Shown: positions 53,602-62,479, numbered from the stretch's first letter. The stretch is DNA of 64,000 nucleotides from Paenibacillus_AB hodogayensis (GCF_039536325.1 NZ_BAAAYO010000021.1:556815-620814), one strand, 5' to 3'. Numbers and translations: made by a program. The notes: generated from the sequence alone by a model not told the origin.

Positions 53602-54201
53602 TTAAGCACCCCATTTGATTCCCAGTCGCCTCTCCAGCTTCTCCCATAGTGTAAGGCAAGCCGAGGTACATGTCCTTATATACCGCGACTTTGCGAAGAG
53701 AAAATGAATGAAGATCGAAGACACCACTCCGATAATAGCTCCCATCATCACATCCGTTGGGTAATGTACACCCGTCCAAATGCGGGAAAACGCAATGCAG
53801 ACGGCCAAGCCGAGCCATACCCATCCTTCCTTTCTGCGAAACGTCCAGATCGACACGGAAATGACGAATGCACCGATCGCATGATCACTTGGAAATGAAG
53901 CGTTGGCCGCGTGCTCAATCAGTTGATGGACCGAATGAACAACGAAGGGCCGGTCGCGGTATACAATATGGCTAACGAGAAAGCCCACGCCAAATGCGGT
54001 ACATGCCGACGTTAACGCTTCCAGCACCATGAGCCGATTCGTCTTCGAACGGGTCAACCAATAGACAAGGATGCCTATAAAGAATAAGTATTCCGCCTGT
54101 TGTGAAAAAAAACGCATAGTGCCGTCCAATACATTTGAATGTCCGGCTAAACCATTAATGAATCGGAACATGTCGTAATCGATTTGCAGTAAAGATATCA
54201 T
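53602..54201 (-). CDS. PAP2 family phosphatase, BcrC-type undecaprenyl-diphosphatase
   Basis: A 199-residue membrane phosphatase. The three PAP2 motifs are present: DRPF (in IVYRDRPFVVHS), SFPSDHA and SRIWTGVHYPTDVMMG. These are the signatures of BcrC, which removes a phosphate from undecaprenyl diphosphate at the outer face of the membrane. That recycles the lipid carrier and gives bacitracin resistance. I chose the ATG at 54201, with GGAGGAGG 6 bases upstream. An in-frame TTG at 54222 lies before that site. It is the last gene of a minus-strand envelope cluster. The substrate is inferred from family and neighbours. Confidence 0.88.
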   Translation of the reverse strand: MISLLQIDYDMFRFINGLAGHSNVLDGTMRFFSQQAEYLFFIGILVYWLTRSKTNRLMVLEALTSACTAFGVGFLVSHIVYRDRPFVVHSVHQLIEHAANASFPSDHAIGAFVISVSIWTFRRKEGWVWLGLAVCIAFSRIWTGVHYPTDVMMGAIIGVVSSIFIHFLFAKSRYIRTCTSACLTLWEKLERRLGIKWGA

Positions 54202-54246
54202 CTCGTCCTCCTCCAGTCTCAATCCAGCTTTAATTTAATAATCGAT

Positions 54247-54867
54247 TCACAAGATGCGTCTCCGTGTCCGGAAGGCATGGTAAATCCAGAGCGCTAGTGA
54301 AATCGCGATCACTCCTGCTATGAAGTAGCTGACTGGCCGTAAGTATCGATCTACCGTCTGCCAATTGGAGCCGAGCTTGAGTCCTAGAAACGCAAGGGCC
54401 CAGTTCCATGGAATGCAACCAAGTACCGTATACAGTATAAATTTCGGGAATCCCATCCGCGCGAGTCCAGCGGGCAATGAAATAAAGGTACGGATGAACG
54501 GCAAATTTCTCGTAAAGAAAACGGTCCATTCTCCATATCTCGCAAACCATCGTTCGGCTTTCTCCTTATGGCGTTCTCGAAAGAAGATGTATTTCCCATA
54601 CTTGCCGAATAAGTTTCTGCCCATAGTGGCGCCCGCGAAATAAGCGATTGCGGAACCTGTGACATTGCCGAGTACCCCGGCAACGACGACCTCCGTTAAC
54701 GTAAGGCGGCCTTGTCCCGCCATTACTCCCCCGCTCAGCATAATGACTTCGCTCGGAATCGGGATACAAGCACTCTCCAGCGTCATCCCAATAAATATCC
54801 CCCAAACACCCATTGTGTTGGCCAACCAAGAACGCCAACCTGTAATGAATTCTAATATCGCATGCAT
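54247..54867 (-). CDS. DedA family membrane protein
   Basis: A 206-residue integral membrane protein. It contains GVWGIFIGMTLESACIPIPS (the reentrant-helix region with the conserved E), GVMAGQGRLTL, GNVTGSAIAYFAG, FFTRNLPFIRTFISLPAGLA and MGFPKFILYTVLGCIPWNWA, which are DedA landmarks. The start is the ATG at 54867, with GGGAGTGG about 9 bases upstream. Frames further upstream are not homologous. The family includes undecaprenyl-phosphate and phosphatidylethanolamine flippases, so with the adjacent PAP2 enzyme it may return the lipid carrier to the inner leaflet. It is 45 bases upstream of the phosphatase gene. Confidence 0.9.
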   Translation of the reverse strand: MHAILEFITGWRSWLANTMGVWGIFIGMTLESACIPIPSEVIMLSGGVMAGQGRLTLTEVVVAGVLGNVTGSAIAYFAGATMGRNLFGKYGKYIFFRERHKEKAERWFARYGEWTVFFTRNLPFIRTFISLPAGLARMGFPKFILYTVLGCIPWNWALAFLGLKLGSNWQTVDRYLRPVSYFIAGVIAISLALWIYHAFRTRRRIL

Positions 54868-54887
54868 AATCTCATTCCACTCCCGTT

Positions 54888-55397
54888 CTAGTGATGAATA
54901 AAGGACAGCATATGCCATCCTTTTCCAGCCATAACCCCGACGGTTACGAACAGGAATGTCCACATGGCAGCACCGGTATAAGCGCCAATCGCGAATCTCC
55001 GATAAGACATGTGGCCGATACCAGCAGAATACGCGGTCAGCAGACGAAAAACGGGGACAAAGTAACCAAATAGAAGCGTCCACTTCCCATGTTTTCTATT
55101 CCATGCTTCCAGCTTGGTCCATCTTTCATCGGAAATGCCGATTTTGCGGCCGACCTTCCTAATGATGTTCGGTCCGAGCCATCTACCAAGCATATAAGCG
55201 GACGTCATCCCGATGACCGTCCCAAGGAAAGCCGCTGATAAGCCCGTGGCGTACTTCATCGACCCGTGGGCAATCAAAACGCCCATTACAATCATATACG
55301 TTTCTTCCGGTACGGGAAGAATCCCCATGACACCGAATACGAACAGGAACAAAATGGGTATAAAGCCCAGATGCAGTAAATAGGCGCTCCAGTCCAT
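54888..55397 (-). CDS. DedA family membrane protein, second copy
   Basis: A 169-residue membrane protein with GVMGILPVPEETYMIVMGVL, TVIGMTSAYMLGRWLGPNII, TLLFGYFVPVFRLLTAYSAG and MSYRRFAIGAYTGAAMWTFL, the DedA plan with a shortened C-terminus. The ATG at 55397 overlaps the stop of the upstream gene (TGATG), so it is translationally coupled. An in-frame TTG at 55427 lies upstream of the AAGGGGG ribosome binding site. It lies next to another DedA gene, suggesting two specialised or cooperating flippases. Confidence 0.88.
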   Translation of the reverse strand: MDWSAYLLHLGFIPILFLFVFGVMGILPVPEETYMIVMGVLIAHGSMKYATGLSAAFLGTVIGMTSAYMLGRWLGPNIIRKVGRKIGISDERWTKLEAWNRKHGKWTLLFGYFVPVFRLLTAYSAGIGHMSYRRFAIGAYTGAAMWTFLFVTVGVMAGKGWHMLSFIHH

Positions 55398-55951
55398 CAA
55401 ACCCGCCCCCTTTGTCTTTTCCTCCAAATGTATAACCCTCCAATCAACAGAAGCACGACAACCGGCATGCCAAACGTGACGATGTTCGCGAGGGCAGGGT
55501 CCATAGTCGAATTGCCGATAATCGCGACCGGAATGGACAGACTCGATTGGATACCCTCTAGTTGGGAGGAGACCGCCGTCACGTACAACAAGTAATGACT
55601 TATATACACGAAGCGAACCGGCAGTTCCACGGTTTTCGATTCGTGCGGACTCAAAGTACCGATCAAGACCGGCTTATCCGCCCCGTAATCTTCCAGATTA
55701 ACTGTCATATGCTTGCCAAGATCGGCCATCGTAATATAAGTCATTACATCCGAAATGGTAATGTCAGAGCTGTTCGTAATCTTGGCTCGTATCGTTTGAT
55801 CGATACCAGGAACTCCATCCACACGCTTGGGAGCAAGCAACTCGACGTTCAGAGCGGAATCGCCGGCATATACGGTAGGCTCCGGGTGAAGCGATATGCC
55901 TAACAAAAGGAATAAAGCCAGGACGACAACCGATTTGCGCAACATCATCAT
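55397..55951 (-). CDS. Secreted, membrane-anchored protein of unknown function
   Basis: A 184-residue protein. It has a signal peptide (VVVLALFLLLGISLHPEPTVYA), an extracellular beta-rich domain of about 125 residues (DQTIRAKITNSSDITISD, VRFVYISHYLLYV) and a C-terminal membrane segment (MPVVVLLLIGGLYIW) with a positive tail RKRQRGR. I do not recognise the domain; it resembles immunoglobulin-like or CARDB-type beta sandwiches. It overlaps the ABC permease gene by four bases at its start and the DedA gene at its end, so it belongs to this operon. Confidence 0.85.
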   Translation of the reverse strand: MMMLRKSVVVLALFLLLGISLHPEPTVYAGDSALNVELLAPKRVDGVPGIDQTIRAKITNSSDITISDVMTYITMADLGKHMTVNLEDYGADKPVLIGTLSPHESKTVELPVRFVYISHYLLYVTAVSSQLEGIQSSLSIPVAIIGNSTMDPALANIVTFGMPVVVLLLIGGLYIWRKRQRGRV

Positions 55952-56706
55952 TCACCACCCAACAATGTTAATTTCTTTGCGGCAATCCCGAGGCAAATGA
56001 ATGCCGCCAAGGCGAATATCGGAACCGATAACGAATGCGCTAGCGCGAAACCGATCGACTGCTTGTCGACTAGCAAGCTCTTCATGATTCTCATCACGCC
56101 GGATAAAGGACTGACCGCGTCGAGGTAGGACCCGAATCCCGTTCTCTTCATCGTTGTTCCGAGAAAAACGGGCAACACCAGCAAGAAAAATATCGATACC
56201 GATAACAAAATCGCGTTTCGGCTCGAATGAAGCAGCGAGGAGATCGAAATCGCAATGGCCGAGAATGCCGCCACGACAAGCGTACCAAAGCCGAACCATA
56301 CAATGGCAATGATCGGAAATAGCGAAGTTCCTAGGGAAAGGGCGACCATGTACGGCGCAGCGATCGCCGCCACGACCGACCATACACCGAGAATGCCCAA
56401 CCATTTTCCCGCAATCAAATGAAACCGGGTCAACGGGGCAAGCATCAAGCTTTCCAACGTCCCTTGCTCCTTCTCGCCGGCAACCGATCCCGCGGCGATG
56501 ATCACCGTGACCAATAACCCGAAGCCGAGCGCTGCTTTCATAAATGTCATTACAATCTCTACCTGAGCGAGCCTGCTTAGTTCCTTTACCGTAACAAAGC
56601 TATAGGTTAAAGCACTAAACAAAAACGTGGCGATCAGCAGCCAAATCGCTCCTTTGACCGAAAACAACAGCTCCCTCATTTCTTTACGCAGCATATTCCC
56701 ATACAT
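55948..56706 (-). CDS. ABC-2 type transporter permease
   Basis: A 252-residue membrane protein with about six segments, beginning MLRKEMRELLFSVKGAIWLL. It contains GSVAGEKEQGTLESLMLAPL, the ABC-2 family signature. It is the membrane part of an exporter whose ATPase is encoded just before it (4 bases apart). The ABC-2 type is used for drugs, lipids or polymers. Here it may expel an antimicrobial compound or move an envelope component. Confidence 0.88.
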   Translation of the reverse strand: MYGNMLRKEMRELLFSVKGAIWLLIATFLFSALTYSFVTVKELSRLAQVEIVMTFMKAALGFGLLVTVIIAAGSVAGEKEQGTLESLMLAPLTRFHLIAGKWLGILGVWSVVAAIAAPYMVALSLGTSLFPIIAIVWFGFGTLVVAAFSAIAISISSLLHSSRNAILLSVSIFFLLVLPVFLGTTMKRTGFGSYLDAVSPLSGVMRIMKSLLVDKQSIGFALAHSLSVPIFALAAFICLGIAAKKLTLLGGE

Positions 56707-56710
56707 GGCT

Positions 56711-57454
56711 TTACCCCCTGTCCGAAGCGGTCAACTTGAGGAACACTTCTTCCAGCGAAGGAATTTCCCCATCCCGACTATAGTTTGCTTTCAAATCCGT
56801 TACCGTTCCTTCTTCAAGCAGCATGCCGTTTTTGACGATCGCAATGCGGTTACAAATTTCGTCAATTTCTTTGAGCAGATGTGATGTGATGAACACAGTA
56901 ACGTTCGTGTCTTCGTTCAATTCCCGAATCAATTGTTGGATATCTCGTTGTCCTTGAGGATCGAGCCCCAAAGTCGGCTCGTCCAAAATCATCAGTTTCG
57001 GCTGATGAATCATCGTTTTTGCAATACCAAGACGCTGCTTCATACCCCGCGAATATTGTTTGACCGGTGAATGCCGTTTGTCCTTCAGACCAACGCGTTC
57101 CAACAACTCGTCGGCCCGACTTCCCGCGAGCGAACGGGGCAATCCGTACATGCTCGCAAAGAACAGTAAATATTCACGTCCTGTCATCCATCGGTAAAAA
57201 CCGTGGGATTCCGGCAGCACTCCAATCATTTGGCGAATTTCCGTTTGCCGTCCGGATATATTAACGCCATCCACCCAAATACTTCCTGAAGTTGGCTCAA
57301 CAAGACCGGTCATCATCCGTATTGTGGTCGTCTTGCCGGCGCCATTCGGTCCAAGAAAGCCGTAAACGTCCCCTTTACGTACGTGGATGCTCATTTGCCG
57401 CACTGCCATAAATCCGTTTTCGTATCTTTTTGACAAAAGCTCTGTTCTTAACAT
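56711..57454 (-). CDS. ABC transporter ATP-binding protein
   Basis: A 247-residue ATPase. Walker A is GPNGAGKTT, the Q-loop is IGVLPESHGFYRW, the signature is YSRGMKQRLGIAK, Walker B is LMILDEPTLGLDP and the switch histidine is FITSHLLKE. GAGAGGTGACG lies upstream of the ATG. It pairs with the permease at 55948. The architecture matches BcrA/NatA-type exporters, consistent with a role in resistance or envelope stress. It is separated from the kinase gene by 102 bases. Confidence 0.92.
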   Translation of the reverse strand: MLRTELLSKRYENGFMAVRQMSIHVRKGDVYGFLGPNGAGKTTTIRMMTGLVEPTSGSIWVDGVNISGRQTEIRQMIGVLPESHGFYRWMTGREYLLFFASMYGLPRSLAGSRADELLERVGLKDKRHSPVKQYSRGMKQRLGIAKTMIHQPKLMILDEPTLGLDPQGQRDIQQLIRELNEDTNVTVFITSHLLKEIDEICNRIAIVKNGMLLEEGTVTDLKANYSRDGEIPSLEEVFLKLTASDRG

Positions 57455-57540
57455 CGTTTCGTCACCTCTCTACCGTTCATCATCGTATTGTATCGAATCA
57501 ATCTGATAGGACTATAAGAACAATATGAGAAATGGATGAG

Positions 57541-57568
57541 AAAAAAAGAACCCTCTCTACTGAGAGGG
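57541..57568 (-). terminator. Rho-independent terminator at the end of the kinase gene
   Basis: On the minus strand CCCTCTC pairs with GAGAGGG across a four-base loop, followed by TTCTTTTTTT. The stop codon of the kinase lies inside the hairpin. Confidence 0.8.
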
Positions 57569-58927
57569 CAAAAATACGATAACTTCCGTTCCTTCATGCT
57601 CTTCGCTTTCAATGCGGATTGCTCCGTCATGCCGATGCACGATCGCTCTAGCGATCGATAACCCTAGTCCCGTACCTCCGGTTTTGCGGTGCCGGGCTTG
57701 GTCTACGCGATAAAATCGTTCGAACACGCGCGTAAGCTCATCCCGCGGAATGCCAATTCCATAATCCTTTATACGGATTTCAACACCCGGAATAGTGGTG
57801 TCCCCGAAGGTTGCTGAAGTCAAGATGAGGTCGATTCGCTTTTGACTGTATTTGATGGCGTTATCCAAGATGATCATTAGCAGTTGCTTAATCTGCACTC
57901 GGTTCCCCTTTATCGTTAAGCGGTTGTCTGATGGTATAATCCGGATTTCGCGGTGAAACAATTTTCGCAGCATACCAGCAACCTCTTCACACATCGACAC
58001 AAGCTCTACTTCCGTTTTGACCATCTCAAATTCATTTTCCAGCTTTGCGAGATCGAGAAGCTGTTGTGCGATCGCTTTCATTCGGACGGCTTCCCCATAA
58101 ATCGAGTTGACCGCCTCCTGACCGACTTTTTCGTCCTTCAATCCCCACCGCTGAAGCATTTTGGCGTAGCCTTCGATGACCGTTATCGGCGTCTTCAGCT
58201 CATGTGACGCATCGGATACGAATTGATGCTGGCGCAAGAAGCTCTGCTCGATGCGATCCATCATCCGATTGAAGGTTGCGGCCATCATATAAAGTTCGTC
58301 TTTGCCGCCGTCCGTGAGCGGTATTTTGTGAAAAACAAGACTTTGTTCGATTTCTTCCATCGTTCGAACCATGTTCGAAATCGGCCTAACAATCAATTTG
58401 GAAAGCATTACTCCGCTTAGCAGCGAAACGCCGATCGCACATATGGTGGATACGACCAAGATGGAGATCAAAATATTGATGTTACCTTCCAGCACCTCCA
58501 ACTGCTCAGCCATTTCCAACGTACCTAGCACGAGACCATCATCCTCTTGTATCGGCAGTCGGGCAACTAATATTTGCTCATCGCCTTGACGGTACAGCTC
58601 CGTCTCCATAGAACGGACGTACTCTGAATCGACGCTGATCGATCCGTCATCGCTCCGCGCGGACTGCACTACAACTCCATCCCGATTTACGATGCGCAGC
58701 AGTCCGTTGTCGGGCAAGAAGTAGGCCAGTGAATCGGACAAATCGCCTTCCAGCAAGTCGGCGGCGGAAAATTTTTGAAGAAGACTCTCCGCCTTGTTAA
58801 TAAGCAGCTCCCGTTCATTATTGGTGGCTATATGTATAAAGGAAACATACACGATACAATTAACTACAACCAAAATGCCGATTAGCCATATAGAAGTCAA
58901 CAGCGTTACCTTCGTTTTAATGCTCAT
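57557..58927 (-). CDS. Sensor histidine kinase, OmpR-partner type
   Basis: A 456-residue membrane kinase. Two membrane segments (LTSIWLIGILVVVNCIVYVS near residue 10-30 and LISILVVSTICAIGVSLLSG near residue 160-180) flank an extracellular sensor. A HAMP domain follows, then FVSDASHELKTPITVIEGY with the phosphorylated histidine, and the ATPase motifs LDNAIKYSQ, IKDYGIGIP and GGTGLGLSI. I start it at the ATG 58927, which overlaps the response regulator by 11 bases; an in-frame start at 58957 lies well inside that gene. It probably reports envelope damage and controls the ABC, DedA and PAP2 genes. Confidence 0.9.
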   Translation of the reverse strand: MSIKTKVTLLTSIWLIGILVVVNCIVYVSFIHIATNNERELLINKAESLLQKFSAADLLEGDLSDSLAYFLPDNGLLRIVNRDGVVVQSARSDDGSISVDSEYVRSMETELYRQGDEQILVARLPIQEDDGLVLGTLEMAEQLEVLEGNINILISILVVSTICAIGVSLLSGVMLSKLIVRPISNMVRTMEEIEQSLVFHKIPLTDGGKDELYMMAATFNRMMDRIEQSFLRQHQFVSDASHELKTPITVIEGYAKMLQRWGLKDEKVGQEAVNSIYGEAVRMKAIAQQLLDLAKLENEFEMVKTEVELVSMCEEVAGMLRKLFHREIRIIPSDNRLTIKGNRVQIKQLLMIILDNAIKYSQKRIDLILTSATFGDTTIPGVEIRIKDYGIGIPRDELTRVFERFYRVDQARHRKTGGTGLGLSIARAIVHRHDGAIRIESEEHEGTEVIVFLPSQ

Positions 58928-59624
58928 TCTCGGACTCCTTGATGGAATATCCGACACCCCTGTAAGTTTGAATCAGTTGGTCGTCAAACGGATAGTCGAT
59001 TTTTTTGCGCAAATAACGAATATACACATCGACCACATTGGTATCCCCGATAAAATCGAATCCCCACACGTGACTAATAATCTGCTCGCGCGACAAAACC
59101 TGATTTCGATTCTCCATCAAGTACAGAAGCAGGTCGTACTCTTTGGGTGTCAAATCGATACGTGCACCGTCCCGTTTCACTTCTCGTGTTTTTTTATGAA
59201 GGGATAACCCATTCAAGGTAATCAGAGCTTCGTGATCGATCGTTTCCTTATCCGATAAACGGTTGCTACGAATACATGCCCGTATTCTCGCCAGCAGCTC
59301 CTCGATTTCGAACGGCTTCGTCATGTAATCGTTCGCACCCTGGTCCAGTCCACTGACGATATCGGGTATCTCATCACGAGCCGTCAACAAGATGACGGGC
59401 GTCCGGATATCCGTTTGTCGGAACCGGCGAAGTACCTCAAGACCATTCATCTCCGGAATCATGATGTCGAGTAGTATCAGATCCCAATTATCGCTAAGCG
59501 CCTTGCTCAAGCCACTCTTTCCTGTGTCCGCTCGTCCGACATGAAAGCCTTCATAGCCAAGTTCCAGTTCTAGCAATCGGGCGATGTTTTCGTCATCTTC
59601 TACGATCAAGATTTGGAACGACAT
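58917..59624 (-). CDS. Response regulator, OmpR/PhoB family
   Basis: A 235-residue regulator with a receiver domain (acidic pair in LIVEDDEN, phospho-acceptor in LILLDIMIPEMNGL, lysine in YMTKPFEIEEL) and a winged-helix domain (LTPKEYDLLLYLMENRNQVL, VWGFDFIGDTNVVDVYIRYL). The ribosome binding site GAGAGGA precedes the ATG. Its gene is the first of the minus-strand cluster and overlaps the kinase gene. Confidence 0.93.
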   Translation of the reverse strand: MSFQILIVEDDENIARLLELELGYEGFHVGRADTGKSGLSKALSDNWDLILLDIMIPEMNGLEVLRRFRQTDIRTPVILLTARDEIPDIVSGLDQGANDYMTKPFEIEELLARIRACIRSNRLSDKETIDHEALITLNGLSLHKKTREVKRDGARIDLTPKEYDLLLYLMENRNQVLSREQIISHVWGFDFIGDTNVVDVYIRYLRKKIDYPFDDQLIQTYRGVGYSIKESENEH

Positions 59625-60171
59625 TACGTTTTCCGTCCTCTCCTATAGTTTTTTGCTGCTCTCATTCCTAACCAATATAGGAAGAACATCATCTTCCCGC
59701 AATTAGCACAAACTTTGGATCACGAGCGTGTCACTTGCGCCAGTATTCATATCTTGGCTCACGGTATGGTATCAAAGGCCAGAACTTTCTTACCCTCCAG
59801 ACAGATAGTATGCCCTCGTCTTCCAACGATATCAGATTTTGTCTTCCTGATTACAAACGACAAATATCACGAGGCGTAAAACGTCGGTTGGATTTTGACA
59901 ATGCATTCCATCTGACTGGGGTTTTATCTGCTAGAAGATGCGCACTTCGATGCACACCGTTCAACAAAAAAAAGCACTTGGAGTCATCCAAAGCGCTTCG
60001 TACCATACTATTACCTTGTAACATACTTTTTGTAGTTGTTTACCTTCGGATGATCCGAACTTGTTTACCGGAAAGGATCTTTCGATCACTTACAATCCAA
60101 GTGTGTCCCTTTGAATGTTTTCGTCGGACTGCAACGAAATTGTACTTCTTTGTGGAAAAAATCTTAAATCC
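59625..60171. other. Stretch without a supported gene, with decayed transposon sequence
   Basis: I find no convincing gene here. Short frames on both strands lack ribosome binding sites. Part of it may be the degraded end of the IS4-type element whose recognisable piece is at 60172-60351. Confidence 0.4.
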
Positions 60172-60351
60172 TCAACTTTCGCAGCTTTCATTACTGAATA
60201 AACTCTTTATGTACAAGGGCAATGTATGGTCAAACACCTTGGCAAGCAACTCCACCTTTTTACTGCGATTACGCTGCAGGGTGGAATCATCAATGATGAA
60301 CACTTTTACTCGCTTGGACGAAGTAAGCGATGTGAACTGCCGAACCACTCG
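60172..60351 (-). pseudogene. Remnant of an IS4-family transposase
   Basis: The minus strand reads RQFTSLTSSKRVKVFIIDDS and then TLQRNRSKKVELLAKVFDHT, with a TGA at 60172 after about 60 codons and another just upstream. The VFIIDDS...RNRSKKVELLAKVFDH block is the central part of IS4-type transposases, including the first catalytic aspartate. No terminal inverted repeats were found. It is inactive. Confidence 0.6.
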
Positions 60352-60384
60352 TCAAGAAGCCAAACGAATGGAGAAAAGCCCGTC

Positions 60385-60609
60385 ATGGACATGGCTGTTT
60401 TTAGAACTGATATTGTAAGGATTGTGTTCCGTAGAGTAGCTGGCGTTAGAATAATTCGAATAATCCGTATTGTAGGTAGTGCATCTCCATGTAGACGGTT
60501 CTTAGCTGTAGGAAGCAGAGTACTGGCTGCTGAACGCTGCCTATTGGCTAATGGTTTCCGTCTTGTGTCGTCTAGAGGAAATGTTCTGGTATTTAGACGG
60601 AGAAGATAA
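60385..60609 (+). CDS. Candidate small arginine-rich protein
   Basis: A 74-residue ORF from ATG 60385, with GGAG 11 bases upstream. It is strongly basic: RIVFRRVAGVRIIRIIRIVG in the first half and VLVFRRRR at the end. A proper terminator follows at 60621. I do not recognise it. Overlap with antisense transposase sequence at its upstream side makes a chance ORF possible, but the terminator suggests a transcript. Confidence 0.35.
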   Translation: MDMAVFRTDIVRIVFRRVAGVRIIRIIRIVGSASPCRRFLAVGSRVLAAERCLLANGFRLVSSRGNVLVFRRRR

Positions 60610-60620
60610 TTTTGCAGTTA

Positions 60621-60648
60621 AAGGTAGTCCGTTCTGGGCTACCTTTTT
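60621..60648 (+). terminator. Rho-independent terminator after the small basic ORF
   Basis: AAGGTAG at 60621-60627 pairs with CTACCTT at 60639-60645, followed by T. Confidence 0.65.
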
Positions 60649-60814
60649 GATTACTTACTGTTGCAAACAGTCGTTCTCGATCATATTTGACATGACATTA
60701 AAGCTTCATCAGTAGCACTCCCGTTAGGATGCCCATTTTAATGGGAAAAATAACGAAATGTCTTGTTAAGCAATATCCTAACGAGAAAACACTAATGAAG
60801 GCGGGGGATGAGTG

Positions 60815-61777
60815 ATGGGCACTGAGCTGGTTCAACTGGTTTTATTCCAAAAAGACTACTTTTCGAGACGCAAAAGAATCTTCAACCGAATCCAACTACT
60901 AACACGCAATAATATCAAATATATTCCATTAAGGGACGTACTCGAAATATTGGAGTATGATATTAAACGAAGATCTGGGCGCTATATTACCGTAACCGAT
61001 GGTTCAGAATTGGTGTCGATTCCCCAAAGAGGCAGTGTTGCGATTCGTGAAGGAACTTCCTTCTCCGTCGATTCTCTTGTAAACGATGGCAATACCGCGT
61101 ATGTCAGTCTCCGCTCCATTAACCGACTATTCAACGTCGGCATAATGAAATGCCCTACCCGAAAACAAGTCGTGATTCGGCAACCCGGTAAGTACATCAT
61201 TACGATGGCCGGAGATACGTTAAGAAGTCTTGCCAGATTGCTGAACACAACAGTTAAGAAACTTCTTTCTGTCAATAAAAATTTGAAGGAGCCGATACGC
61301 CCCGACACCAAGGTCATCATCCCCACAATCGATTTCGATGCCATTCTTCCCGCCGGTACCCGAAAACCCGTGAGGGTTCGACAGCATGTGGAGTTGGCGC
61401 CGGCCATACTGAGACTAGGAAGATCTCTGCTCGGCACCCCTTATCGATTCGGAGCCGGTCCATATCCAAGAAGCAAGCGGTTCGACTGTTCCTCTTATAC
61501 CCAATATATATTTGGCAGGAATGGAGTACAGCTTCCACGAACAAGTACGCAGCAATCCCGACGGGGAAAGCCGATTCAACGAAGCCAAATCGAAGCCGGT
61601 GACCTCATTTTTTTTCGGCGCGACAGGTACTCCGATAACAGGGTAGGCCATGTCGGAGTCGACATCGGCAACGGGAGAATGTTCAACACCTATAAATCGC
61701 CCCCCGGCGTTACCGTTACGAGATGGAGGAGCCCGTATTGGCTAAAGCGATATATCACAGCCCGTGAACTATTATAA
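60815..61777 (+). CDS. NlpC/P60 peptidase with LysM-like and stalk domains
   Basis: A 320-residue protein. The first 125 residues look like a copper-amine-oxidase-type stalk domain (YIPLRDVLEILEYDIKR, AYVSLRSINRLFNVG). A LysM-like segment follows (YIITMAGDTLRSLARLLNTT ending KVIIPT). The C-terminal NlpC/P60 domain has the catalytic cysteine in RFDCSSYTQYIF and the histidine in RVGHVGVDIGNGRMF. The family cuts D-Glu-DAP bonds in peptidoglycan stems. No clear signal peptide is present, so export may be unconventional, or the protein may be a spore enzyme. The start could be GTG 60812 or ATG 60815. It converges with another NlpC/P60 gene. Confidence 0.85.
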   Translation: MGTELVQLVLFQKDYFSRRKRIFNRIQLLTRNNIKYIPLRDVLEILEYDIKRRSGRYITVTDGSELVSIPQRGSVAIREGTSFSVDSLVNDGNTAYVSLRSINRLFNVGIMKCPTRKQVVIRQPGKYIITMAGDTLRSLARLLNTTVKKLLSVNKNLKEPIRPDTKVIIPTIDFDAILPAGTRKPVRVRQHVELAPAILRLGRSLLGTPYRFGAGPYPRSKRFDCSSYTQYIFGRNGVQLPRTSTQQSRRGKPIQRSQIEAGDLIFFRRDRYSDNRVGHVGVDIGNGRMFNTYKSPPGVTVTRWRSPYWLKRYITARELL

Positions 61778-61789
61778 TCTTGTAAAGAA

Positions 61790-61833
61790 GCCAAGGAACA
61801 GAGCTAAGCAACTCTATTCCTTGGCATTATTTG
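61790..61833. terminator. Bidirectional hairpin between two NlpC/P60 genes
   Basis: GCCAAGGAA at 61790 pairs with TTCCTTGGC at 61817-61825, extended by AGAG and CTCT after a one-base mismatch. It separates convergent genes. Confidence 0.75.
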
Positions 61834-61840
61834 CATACAT

Positions 61841-62479
61841 TTAATGTTCACCTTGATCGTTTCCATTATCGGATTCATGACCGGAGGATTGGGAAGGTTT
61901 CCCCTGGTTTGATTTTTTAACGGAATCTGGCTTAGTAACGGAACCCGAATTATTAGGTGCTGGTTGTGCTGCTACTTGTCCATTGCTCGGAAGCACGCGA
62001 CGGGCTGTATTATAGTTCCTGTTCCAATTTCCGGAGTTAAGATCGGAAATGGTGACTCCGCCTTTACCGTACGTGTGTAAAATTTTTCCGTTCCCCATAT
62101 AGATCGCTACATGGTGAATAGGCGAGTAAAAGAAGACCAAATCTCCGGGCTGCAGCTGATCGCGAGGTACATAAGTTCCCGCTGTAGACTGCTGCCGGGA
62201 CGAACGAGGAATCGATACACCGTTTAGTTTATATACGTATTGCGTGAACGACGAACAGTCGAAGGTGCTTGTATTTCCGGTTTTAGATCCGAATTTGTAA
62301 GGGACCCCCATAAACTGTTGGCCAGTCGAAATAATATTGCTTGCAAGAGACGAAGACGATACGGTGGCTGCATGCGCCGAGTTAGAAGTCAGGAACAAGC
62401 TACCGGAAAACATCATAGAAAGACTCATGCTGGCGACAACAACCGCTTTTGCAAAAGTGTGTTTTCTCGTGTTATTCAT
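61841..62479 (-). CDS. Secreted NlpC/P60 family peptidoglycan endopeptidase
   Basis: A 212-residue protein with a signal peptide (AVVVASMSLSMMFSGSLFLT, cleavage after AHA). The NlpC/P60 domain follows, with the catalytic cysteine in STFDCSSFTQYVYKLNG, the histidine in PIHHVAIYMGNGKILHTYG, and PGDLVFFYS. The C-terminal 45 residues are a polar Ser/Lys/Gly/Asn tail without a recognisable domain. It acts on cell-wall stem peptides outside the cell. AGGAGG stands before the ATG. The gene at 60815 encodes a related catalytic domain. Confidence 0.92.
   Translation of the reverse strand: MNNTRKHTFAKAVVVASMSLSMMFSGSLFLTSNSAHAATVSSSSLASNIISTGQQFMGVPYKFGSKTGNTSTFDCSSFTQYVYKLNGVSIPRSSRQQSTAGTYVPRDQLQPGDLVFFYSPIHHVAIYMGNGKILHTYGKGGVTISDLNSGNWNRNYNTARRVLPSNGQVAAQPAPNNSGSVTKPDSVKKSNQGKPSQSSGHESDNGNDQGEH

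Noticed and set aside
59735..60418. Plus-strand frame of 227 codons
   Set aside because: Its second half is antisense to the IS4-type transposase remnant, the composition is odd (many Ser, Arg, Phe, Leu), and there is no ribosome binding site.
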